Notes under the pieces: generated by a model
Databases searched by the model: none
What the model was told of the DNA's origin: nothing
What the model saw: only the letters and a program-made list of their open reading frames with translations
Part shown: positions 1 to 6,198 of the stretch, piece after piece
Layout: each line of letters opens with the position of its first letter
How positions within the stretch are numbered: the stretch's first letter is position 1
Made by a program: the position numbers and the translations under genes
From: CAZCBD01 sp964496755
GTDB lineage: Bacteria > Bacteroidota > Ignavibacteria > Ignavibacteriales > Melioribacteraceae
Direction of reading: 5' to 3'
Assembly (NCBI GenBank): GCA_964496755.1
Contig: CAZCBD010000149.1
Coordinates: 1 to 6,869 of the forward strand
Length of the DNA: 6,869 nt

Positions 1-1
1 T

Positions 2-844
2 TTAAATATAATTGTATTATTTTTAATTGTTTTTTCAATTATGATTTTTGGCAGTGTGATTTTAGCAAATTATATTGCTGTTCATTTGTACAAGAGGGAA
101 AGTGAATTAAAAGAAACTCTTCTGGCCCTTAATAATGCAGAAATTTCCAAACAAAAATATATCATGGGAATTGTTCACGAAATTAAATCTCCTATTGCTG
201 CGGTCCAATCAATTATAAACATTATTCATCATGGTTTACTTGGCGAAGTAAACACTGCCGTATCAGAAAAATTAGAGCGAGCTAACATAAGAACAAAAGA
301 AGCCATCAACTTAATAAACAGTGTATTAAAAATATCCAAACTGAAATTGTTGAACGAATTCAATTATGAAAAAATTATGTTTGATGAAATTATTACGGAA
401 TCAATTTCAGTTCTAACAGAACAAATAAATTCCAAACATCTGAATTTTTTATTAAATGATCTCAGAAAAGAGCATAAGCCGATTACAGGTGATAGAATTT
501 TATTATCAATTGTAGTTTCAAATATTTTAGGTAATGCTGTTAAATATACTCCTAACAATGGTAGCATCGAAATTGAAATTCTTAATTTAAAAAAATGTCT
601 GCAAATTAAAATTTCCGATTCGGGAATTGGGATTCCTAAGGGAGAAGAAAAAAAGATATTTAAAGAATTTTACCGTGCCTCAAATTTAAAGCATAAAATA
701 AAAGAAGGTGCCGGAATCGGATTATCAGTTGTTAAAGAAATTGTTGAAAAACATAATGGCGGAATATATGTCCAAAGCCCTTCTAAGTTTAAAAATGAAA
801 AATATCCGGGAACGGTTTTTAAGCTTAGATTTCCACTTGATTAA
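2..844 (+). CDS. Sensor histidine kinase, 3' part (5' end outside the window)
   Basis: This is the C-terminal part of a two-component sensor histidine kinase, which autophosphorylates on histidine and passes the phosphate to a response regulator. The frame is open to the left edge, so the ATG at 41 is probably internal and the gene starts upstream. The first 28 or so visible residues are hydrophobic (a membrane helix ending near KRESE), followed by a short linker predicted to be helical. Numbering from the methionine at 41, the H-box is HEIKSP with the phospho-acceptor His46 (bases 176-178), the N-box is NILGNAVKY (Asn161, Asn165), the G1 box is DSGIGIP (Asp193), the F-box is IFKEFYR, and the G2 box is GAGIGLSVV (223-231). 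All catalytic boxes of a HisKA plus HATPase_c kinase are present, so the visible part looks functional. The sensor domain is not visible and the signal is unknown. No response regulator lies in the window. Its stop overlaps the stop of the convergent ispE. Confidence 0.93.
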   Translation, partial: LNIIVLFLIVFSIMIFGSVILANYIAVHLYKRESELKETLLALNNAEISKQKYIMGIVHEIKSPIAAVQSIINIIHHGLLGEVNTAVSEKLERANIRTKEAINLINSVLKISKLKLLNEFNYEKIMFDEIITESISVLTEQINSKHLNFLLNDLRKEHKPITGDRILLSIVVSNILGNAVKYTPNNGSIEIEILNLKKCLQIKISDSGIGIPKGEEKKIFKEFYRASNLKHKIKEGAGIGLSVVKEIVEKHNGGIYVQSPSKFKNEKYPGTVFKLRFPLD

Positions 845-1677
845 AAGTAATTTTTATAATCACTTATAAATGAAAAATAATTTTTCGGAAGTTTTTTTAT
901 TGTTTGTTGTGCATCTTCTTCAGAATTGAATATTCCGAAAACCGACGAACCGCTTCCCGACATTAATGCAAAGAGAGCCTTATTTTTATACATTTCATTT
1001 TTAATATTTTCTATTTCCGGATAAAGGCTAAATATCGGTTGTTCAAAATCATTTGTAAAAAGATTTTTGTATTCGGAAATATCAATTTTTTCAATTTCAG
1101 AAAAGTTTAATTTTTTATCTTGCGGAGTAATTCTTGAATATGCGTCTTTAGTTGAAATATGAATACCCGGATTTATTAATAAAATGTATTTTTCAATTAA
1201 AAGATTTTTATTTTCAAGCAATTCACCTTTTTGTTTACCTATTGCCGGTTTTGCCTTAAGAAAAAAGGGAACATCCGCACCAATCTTAATTGCAATATTT
1301 GTTAATTCGGTTAGATTTAATTTAAGCTTAAACATTTCATTCAGACTTACCAAAACAGCAGCCGCATCGGAACTTCCTCCACCAAGTCCGGCACCAATAG
1401 GAATATTTTTTGTTAATTCAATTTCCACATTAAAATTTCGGTTAGTAAAATTTTGTAATTCGGTTATTGCGCTAAGAACAATGTTATTTGTGTTCAATTC
1501 AGAATTATTTTCACAAGTAAATTTAAAATGTGTGGATTTAATTATTTCAATACCATCGAATAAATCTTTTATCGGATAGAAAAATGTTTTTAAATTATGA
1601 TATCCATCATTTCTTTTTTCGATGATGTTCAAGCCTATATTGATTTTAGCAGGAGCCTTAATTTTTATTTTGGACAT
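841..1677 (-). CDS. ispE: 4-diphosphocytidyl-2-C-methyl-D-erythritol kinase
   Basis: IspE is the ATP-dependent kinase of the MEP (non-mevalonate) isoprenoid pathway. It phosphorylates the 2-hydroxyl of CDP-methylerythritol in the cytoplasm. The 278-residue length is normal for the family. It has the N-terminal KAPAKINIGL signature (Lys11 would be the substrate-contacting lysine), then DGYHNL (24-29), then the GHMP-kinase ATP loop PIGAGLGGGSSDAAA (93-107). GADVPFF follows with the likely catalytic Asp135, and the C-terminal GHMP motif is MSGSGSSVFG (239-248). The start chosen is the ATG at 1677, which puts the PAKIN motif at the usual distance. An ATG two codons earlier (1683, MLMSK) is equally possible and sits 11 bases after a weak AAGGA. 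The frame stays open further up to 1737, but those codons lie inside the preceding gene and look non-native. The start overlaps the end of the homocysteine methyltransferase gene by 20 bases (26 if 1683 is used), so translation is probably coupled. Confidence 0.96.
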   Translation of the reverse strand: MSKIKIKAPAKINIGLNIIEKRNDGYHNLKTFFYPIKDLFDGIEIIKSTHFKFTCENNSELNTNNIVLSAITELQNFTNRNFNVEIELTKNIPIGAGLGGGSSDAAAVLVSLNEMFKLKLNLTELTNIAIKIGADVPFFLKAKPAIGKQKGELLENKNLLIEKYILLINPGIHISTKDAYSRITPQDKKLNFSEIEKIDISEYKNLFTNDFEQPIFSLYPEIENIKNEMYKNKALFALMSGSGSSVFGIFNSEEDAQQTIKKLPKNYFSFISDYKNYF

Positions 1678-2533
1678 TAACATAATTAAAAATTTCCTTT
1701 GTGTGATTTGGATTAGAACCGCAACAAGAACCGACAAAAAATAAATTTGCGGTAAAATATTTTTTTATTTGAGTTAAATATTCTTTTGCGGAAGTTCCGC
1801 AGGAAATAGAATTATCAGTAAAATTCCCACTACCGCAATTTAAATAAAAAGCATGAGTCTTATTTTCAATTAGAGGATATATTTTGCGAAAAGTATCAAT
1901 ACAAACACAATTAATTGAAACACATATCGGATTAAAATCCAAAACTGTTTCAATTACATAGTCTAGTTTTTCATTCGATAAAATTCTTTCGCCATCAATC
2001 GTAAAAATACTTGTTATGAAAGGAATGTTATTTTCCGAACAGAATTTTGATGTTAAAATAATTTCATCGAAATGGCTTTGTGTTTCATTTAAAATAAAAT
2101 CAACATTATTTTCCCATAGAGTCGAAATATGTTCTTTATGATTATATTCCAATTCATAACGAGAAATGGTTCTTCGTTCGGAATAGCAATCTTCAGCAGG
2201 AGGATTTGAACCGGCAAGAATATGATGATTTTGCAAAGTTTTTTTTGCAATAGTAATGGCAGTTTGAACAAGTAATTTAAAATCAAAACAAATATCGAAA
2301 TTTTTAACCGCAAGCGGATTTGAGCGAAATGTGTTTGTTGTGATAATATCTGCTCCGGCTTTAACATATGCTCTGTGTAAATTTAACAATTTATCCGGCG
2401 ATTCAATTTGTATAGCTGAAGACCAAATTGAACTATTCATTGATAATCCTTGCTCTTGAAGTAAACTTCCAATTGCACCGTCCATAATTAAAGGTCTGTT
2501 CAATTTATTTCGATATTCAAGTAAATCTTTCAA
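1658..2533 (-). CDS. Homocysteine S-methyltransferase family protein
   Basis: This 291-residue protein belongs to the zinc-dependent homocysteine S-methyltransferase family (MmuM, BHMT and the N-terminal module of MetH). These enzymes move a methyl group to homocysteine to make methionine. Visible family marks are MDGAIGSLLQ (17-26), SIWSS (35-39, like the LWS motif of MmuM), AGADIITTNTFRSNP (59-73), the NET segment at 149-151, and the three zinc-ligand cysteines: Cys209 in SINC, and Cys270/Cys271 in GSCCG, where the family usually has GGCCG. There is no folate- or cobalamin-binding module, so it is a stand-alone enzyme. The methyl donor (S-methylmethionine, betaine or another) cannot be read from the sequence. 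The start is a TTG at 2533, 7 bases after the stop of the upstream gene. The frame is closed by a TAA at 2548-2546, and the next ATG (codon 17) would cut into the conserved DGA motif. No Shine-Dalgarno sequence is visible. Confidence 0.88.
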   Translation of the reverse strand: MKDLLEYRNKLNRPLIMDGAIGSLLQEQGLSMNSSIWSSAIQIESPDKLLNLHRAYVKAGADIITTNTFRSNPLAVKNFDICFDFKLLVQTAITIAKKTLQNHHILAGSNPPAEDCYSERRTISRYELEYNHKEHISTLWENNVDFILNETQSHFDEIILTSKFCSENNIPFITSIFTIDGERILSNEKLDYVIETVLDFNPICVSINCVCIDTFRKIYPLIENKTHAFYLNCGSGNFTDNSISCGTSAKEYLTQIKKYFTANLFFVGSCCGSNPNHTKEIFNYVNVQNKN

Positions 2534-2540
2534 GGTTAAA

Positions 2541-3668
2541 TTATTTTACAAGTTGATTTAAATATTTTATTGTTTCAGCTTCAATTTTTTCCAGGTTAAT
2601 CATTTGAATACATTCCAAATTGTTCGGGCATTCTTTTTTCCAACAGGGGGCACAGTCCAAACCTTCGGGAATTATTTTTACACCTCTGTCAAATAAATCT
2701 ATTTCGGTCCAGCAACTTAATCCGAACCAAGCAATAACATATCGTTTTAATGCAATTGCAAGATGCATCCCGAATGAATCTCCGGTAATGATAACATCAG
2801 GAATCGATTCATAGCAAGCGCCTTTTCTAAGTCCTTCAGTAGTAGGTGTGCTTATTATTTTATCTTTAAAATAATCTTTCAAGTAGTCATTCCGCTCAGT
2901 ATCTTCGGGACCCCCAACCAGCAAGATTTTGTATTGTTCATATTCCAAGAATTTTTCGATTAAAACTATATGCTGTTCCAAAGTCATTTTTTTATTCGGG
3001 AAAAGATTAGAACAACCGGTGTTAAAACCAATTATTTTATCATCAGGCAAGATGCCAATTTCAGATTTGTATTTTTCAATAAATTCTTTTTCTTCTTGTG
3101 TAAATTCAAAAACATAATCATTTCTTTGATAATCAAGTTCAAAAGTTTCGGACAAATAATCTTCACCTGTTCGTTGATTAAGTTTAAATTTTAAATTATC
3201 ATCCATTCCCAATAAATAATTATATTCGGCTCCTTTATTTAAAGGAATTATAATCCCATCCTCATTGATTCCGAAACCCAGTTTTTTTTCGGCATTTACC
3301 ATCATTGCCAAAGCACCAGAGCGTTGCGATTTGTCAACATTCATAACTACATCAAACTTCATTTGTTTAAGTATTGATATGGTTTCAAAATTATATTCAT
3401 AAATTTTATCAATAAAAGGATTATTAAATAATATTTTAGAAGCAATTTTTAATGTTACCCAAAAGATACTTGATTCAGGATATTTTTTTTTAATTGCGGG
3501 TAACTGGGCGGTTGTCATTAAAACATCACCCATTGCATCCAGATTTATTATTAATATTTTTTTCCCTATGGGTTTTGATTCTTTGCATCCATCTTCAAGA
3601 CAATTGTGAAAAGGGAAGCATGGTTTGTAACCGTTAAAGTTTTTACATTTTGGTATTTTCATATTCAT
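2541..3668 (-). CDS. GT9 glycosyltransferase C (heptosyltransferase-like) with N-terminal cysteine module
   Basis: This is a glycosyltransferase family 9 protein (GT-B fold) of the ADP-heptose:LPS heptosyltransferase group, 375 residues, probably acting at the cytoplasmic face on lipid A-core or a related glycan. The N-terminal nucleotide-fold strand KKILIINLDAMGD (36-48) corresponds to the GxGD motif. The C-terminal donor-site region is GDSFGMHLAIAL (296-307), where many members have DSGPMHLA, and WFGLS follows. Two cysteine clusters stand out. One is an N-terminal extension of about 34 residues with Cys8, Cys17, Cys23 and Cys28. The other is C-terminal, C-x2-C-x4-C-x5-C at 339, 342, 347 and 353. 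Acceptor and sugar are unknown. The start used is the ATG at 3668. A second ATG at 3662 is equally good and changes only two residues. A TAA lies directly before 3668 in frame. The leader is A-rich with no Shine-Dalgarno sequence. The gene start overlaps the end of glycosyltransferase B by 26 bases. Confidence 0.9.
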   Translation of the reverse strand: MNMKIPKCKNFNGYKPCFPFHNCLEDGCKESKPIGKKILIINLDAMGDVLMTTAQLPAIKKKYPESSIFWVTLKIASKILFNNPFIDKIYEYNFETISILKQMKFDVVMNVDKSQRSGALAMMVNAEKKLGFGINEDGIIIPLNKGAEYNYLLGMDDNLKFKLNQRTGEDYLSETFELDYQRNDYVFEFTQEEKEFIEKYKSEIGILPDDKIIGFNTGCSNLFPNKKMTLEQHIVLIEKFLEYEQYKILLVGGPEDTERNDYLKDYFKDKIISTPTTEGLRKGACYESIPDVIITGDSFGMHLAIALKRYVIAWFGLSCWTEIDLFDRGVKIIPEGLDCAPCWKKECPNNLECIQMINLEKIEAETIKYLNQLVK

Positions 3669-4716
3669 TTATTTTTTTTTCTAAAAAAGGTTTTAATTTG
3701 TTCTTAACTTCATCAAATGAAACATTATTTAATGTTTCTTCCAGAGTAATAATTTTTTCAAAATCGGATTTATAGGGATACCAAATAATATCATTAGTTT
3801 GGTATTTAACATATAATCCGAAAACAGGAACCTTAAACACCGAAGCAATGTGTACAATACTTGTATCGGGTGTAAAAAGAAAATCTAGTTGAGAAATCAT
3901 TGCTGAAAAAGTACTAAAGGATTTGGTGTAAAATACTTTTTGTTCCTCATTTGTTATATTTTGTGCCTTAATCAAGTCTTTAGAATCTGTTAATAAAATT
4001 ACGTTGCAATTAAATTGATTTAAAAATGCGAAAAGCTTTTTAAAATTTTCAATTCCCCAAAATCTAGCATCGCTTCCGGCAGAAATATTAATTCCAATTA
4101 AGAATTTTTTTGAAATAAATACATTACTTAAAAAGTTTTCAGTAAAATTAAAATCTTCTTCGGCAGGATAATATTCAATATTTAGCTCCTTCGATTTTGC
4201 AACAACATTAAAAACTGTCATCAAATTAAGAAGCCTATCAACCACATGTGTTTTTGAAGCATCCAATTTGGAGGCCGTATGAGTATAAATGTTTGAATTA
4301 TTTTTTGCCAATCCAAGTATTAAGTTAGAGTTTATGAGTTTTAAAATTACTGATACCGTTGTTGAAACATCGTCATGCAAATCAATAACTAAATCGTATT
4401 TTTTTCTTCGTAATGTTCGTATAAGTAATAAAGCTGAAAAAAAATTTTTGTTGAAAACAACAATTCTATTTATTGCTTTGTTATTTTCAAAAATAAAATA
4501 ATTTTTTTTATCAGCTAAAATGTCAATAGTAGCATTTGAATTGTTTCGTAAGCATCTTATAAATGGAGTAGTGATTAATGCATCTCCGATACGATTTAAA
4601 CGAATTAATAAAATTTTATTAATCGAAGACAAATCAATTTTCTCAAAGTGATTTTTATCTCTGAAGAATATTTTATGAAAAACTTTTCTTAAAAATATTT
4701 CAATTTTTTTTAACAA
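3643..4716 (-). CDS. GT9 glycosyltransferase B (heptosyltransferase-like)
   Basis: This is the second GT9 glycosyltransferase in the row, 357 residues, of the LPS heptosyltransferase type. It begins with a basic, amphipathic stretch of about 27 residues (KKIEIFLRKVFHKIFF and following) that could lie on the membrane surface. KILLIRLNRIGDALITTP (34-51) carries the GD motif. KKYDLVIDLH (105-114) is the usual end of the N-terminal half. The donor-site region is FTPDTSIVHIASVFKVPVFG (281-300), with DTS-x2-H in place of DSG-x2-H. It lacks the C-terminal four-cysteine cluster of glycosyltransferases A and C, having only two scattered cysteines (55 and 237). The start is a TTG at 4716, because no ATG occurs upstream in frame or before the catalytic core. 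A CGGA at 4727-4724 lies 7 bases ahead of it. The start overlaps the end of glycosyltransferase A by 17 bases. Substrate unknown. Confidence 0.88.
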   Translation of the reverse strand: MLKKIEIFLRKVFHKIFFRDKNHFEKIDLSSINKILLIRLNRIGDALITTPFIRCLRNNSNATIDILADKKNYFIFENNKAINRIVVFNKNFFSALLLIRTLRRKKYDLVIDLHDDVSTTVSVILKLINSNLILGLAKNNSNIYTHTASKLDASKTHVVDRLLNLMTVFNVVAKSKELNIEYYPAEEDFNFTENFLSNVFISKKFLIGINISAGSDARFWGIENFKKLFAFLNQFNCNVILLTDSKDLIKAQNITNEEQKVFYTKSFSTFSAMISQLDFLFTPDTSIVHIASVFKVPVFGLYVKYQTNDIIWYPYKSDFEKIITLEETLNNVSFDEVKNKLKPFLEKKINEYENTKM

Positions 4717-5740
4717 TTGATAATCCGTTTTTTTTAATCAATCTTTGAAAAGTATTTAAAAATAATTCTGAAGAAATATTTTTAAAACAAATTTTATTAT
4801 TCGGACACTCTAATAAATTACAAACAATGCAATTTATATCATTTAACAAAATAGTTTCGTGTTTATTTCCATAGGGTCCTTGTAATTCGGGATTCGTTGG
4901 ACCATGTATGCTAATAGTTGGAGTGCCAAGCACAGAAGCTATATGCATTGGGCCACTATCATTTGCAACCACAATTGTTGAAAATTTCAATAATGCTGCC
5001 ATTTCCGATATTGTTGTGTTTGGCGCTTTAATGATTTTTGTTTTTGCTAAATTAATAATTTCATCAACATCTTCTTCATCGCCCGGTCCCCAAACCAACA
5101 ATATTTCGACATTAAAATTGTTTTTAATAATATCAATAAATTTTGCAAAAATTTCAGGTGGACATTTTTTTGAGTTCCAACCGCCACTCGGACTAAAAGT
5201 AACAACAATTTTGTTATTAATTTTTACAGAATTAAAAAAAGTTTTTGCAAATTCTAAATCGGTTTTCGCTAAAAATATTTGGGGATTAGATTGAATAACG
5301 CCTAATCCGATATATTTTAAAAACGACAAATGTAAATCTGCAGCGTGAATATTATCTGTTCTAGATGGACCTAAAATATTGTAGGCATATTTTCTACCTC
5401 TAAACGGAAAACCGGCTCTATATTTTGCACCGCTAATAAAAGCTAGTTGGGCAGTAGTGGGAGTGGAATAAAAATCAAAAACAAAGTCATATTTTTTTTT
5501 TCTAATTTTAAAAAAGAATTTAATTCTTTGAAGTACAGTTTTGTTTTTAATAATAATTATTTTATTTAATCGTGAATCATTTTCAAGTAAAATATTACTT
5601 GGCTTTTCGGTGGCAAAGTCTAATATAGCATTCGGGAAATTATTTAAAATCGAATCAATAATTATTGTTGATAAAACAACATCGCCAATACCCCTGGGTT
5701 TTACGATTAAGATTTTTTTTACATTCTCTTTCAGAATCAA
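4700..5740 (-). CDS. GT9 glycosyltransferase A (heptosyltransferase-like)
   Basis: This is the first of three consecutive GT9 glycosyltransferases, 346 residues, with the clearest resemblance to LPS heptosyltransferases of the WaaF/RfaF type. KKILIVKPRGIGDVVLST (8-25) is the N-terminal GIGD motif. KKKYDFVFDF (81-90) ends the first sheet, and SPSGGWNSKKCP (183-194) opens the C-terminal half. ANDSGPMHIASVLGTPTISI (259-278) is the near-canonical donor-site motif (Asp261, His266), followed by the HGPTNPE loop. A C-terminal cluster C-x2-C-x4-C-x5-C (304, 307, 312, 318) matches glycosyltransferase C. The start is a TTG at 5740, since no ATG is available and the GIGD motif begins only about 16 codons later. 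A GGGAG sits 10 bases upstream. The TTG overlaps the TGA of the preceding gene as TTGA. A run of ten A residues in the coding strand (5492-5501) encodes the lysines before YDF and is a possible slippage site. Exact sugar and acceptor are not determinable. Confidence 0.92.
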   Translation of the reverse strand: MILKENVKKILIVKPRGIGDVVLSTIIIDSILNNFPNAILDFATEKPSNILLENDSRLNKIIIIKNKTVLQRIKFFFKIRKKKYDFVFDFYSTPTTAQLAFISGAKYRAGFPFRGRKYAYNILGPSRTDNIHAADLHLSFLKYIGLGVIQSNPQIFLAKTDLEFAKTFFNSVKINNKIVVTFSPSGGWNSKKCPPEIFAKFIDIIKNNFNVEILLVWGPGDEEDVDEIINLAKTKIIKAPNTTISEMAALLKFSTIVVANDSGPMHIASVLGTPTISIHGPTNPELQGPYGNKHETILLNDINCIVCNLLECPNNKICFKNISSELFLNTFQRLIKKNGLSIVKKN

Positions 5741-6198
5741 TTTTGAGAATCTCCCGAGGAATTGGCTAATGATAAAAAGAAAGAATTGTTTTTTACTAAG
5801 TTAATTGAAAGTAAAATAAAAACAATGTTTTCGATAATTTTTTGTAATCCGATAATTTCCGAATGGGCGGTACCAAAACAACCGCATTCAATATTTAAAC
5901 CGCGAATTAAGGCGATAATAACAAGTAGGGTAAAAGCAAACAACAAAGAAGCAAGAATGAATGAATTCTCTCTTACTTTAACACCAAATAAAAGTAGAAT
6001 TCCGGCAACAAATTCAATCCAAGGTATTGTAATTGCAATTATATTAATTGTTATTAAAGGGAAAACTTTATAATTCATAATTGACTGAGCGAAATTTTCC
6101 GGATCAAATATTTTTTCAATACCCGAAAAAATAAAAACAGCGGCTAATAAAATTCTTGAAAAAAAAAGTAGATATTTATTTGATAAAGAATTATTCAT
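5737..6198 (-). CDS. DoxX/MauE-type redox-associated membrane protein
   Basis: This 153-residue protein is a small polytopic membrane protein of the DoxX/MauE group. Four hydrophobic helices are visible at about 10-28, 47-71, 79-98 and 119-137. The first helix ends in SGIEKIFDPENF, the typical signature of the group, and the loop after the third carries NIECGCFG with Cys105 and Cys107. MauE is known from methylamine dehydrogenase maturation, where it is linked to disulfide handling. Related proteins with a CGCFG loop occur widely without a proven role. I infer a thiol-redox role at the cytoplasmic membrane here, with low certainty on substrate. The start ATG at 6198 overlaps the TGA of the rhodanese gene as ATGA, so the two are probably translated together and may work as a pair. 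Its own TGA overlaps the TTG of the next gene. Confidence 0.83.
   Translation of the reverse strand: MNNSLSNKYLLFFSRILLAAVFIFSGIEKIFDPENFAQSIMNYKVFPLITINIIAITIPWIEFVAGILLLFGVKVRENSFILASLLFAFTLLVIIALIRGLNIECGCFGTAHSEIIGLQKIIENIVFILLSINLVKNNSFFLSLANSSGDSQN
5751..5755 (-). promoter_or_regulatory. Shine-Dalgarno-like GGGAG for glycosyltransferase A
   Basis: On the minus strand the bases 5755-5751 read GGGAG, 10 bases before the TTG start at 5740. It lies inside the end of the preceding membrane-protein gene. It is the best ribosome-binding site in the window and supports the unusual TTG start. Most other genes here have none or only a weak one. Confidence 0.45.

Noticed and set aside
1184..1579. 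131-codon open frame on the plus strand
   Set aside because: It lies entirely antisense to ispE, whose kinase motifs are unmistakable. The translation has no recognisable domain and its leucine/serine/phenylalanine composition is that of a shadow frame.
1678..1737. Longer N-terminus for IspE starting at 1737
   Set aside because: These 20 extra codons overlap the methyltransferase gene in its zinc-binding end, and IspE proteins normally start just before the KAPAKIN motif.
2231..2250. Inverted repeat TTGCAAA / TTTGCAA with a 6-base loop
   Set aside because: It sits inside the methyltransferase coding region, is AT-rich with a short stem, and is not at a gene boundary; chance is the simplest explanation.
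3643..3690. Possible slippage fusion of glycosyltransferases B and C at the A9 tract
   Set aside because: A TAA lies in the frame of C directly before its ATG at 3668, so a shift at the A9 tract into that frame ends at once rather than making a fusion.
4908..5294. 128-codon open frame on the plus strand
   Set aside because: It is antisense to glycosyltransferase A, including the DSGPMH region. The hydrophobic look is the mirror of an AT-rich gene, not a membrane protein.
5762..6073. 103-codon open frame on the plus strand
   Set aside because: It is antisense to the MauE-type gene and has no family signal; the minus-strand gene explains the region.
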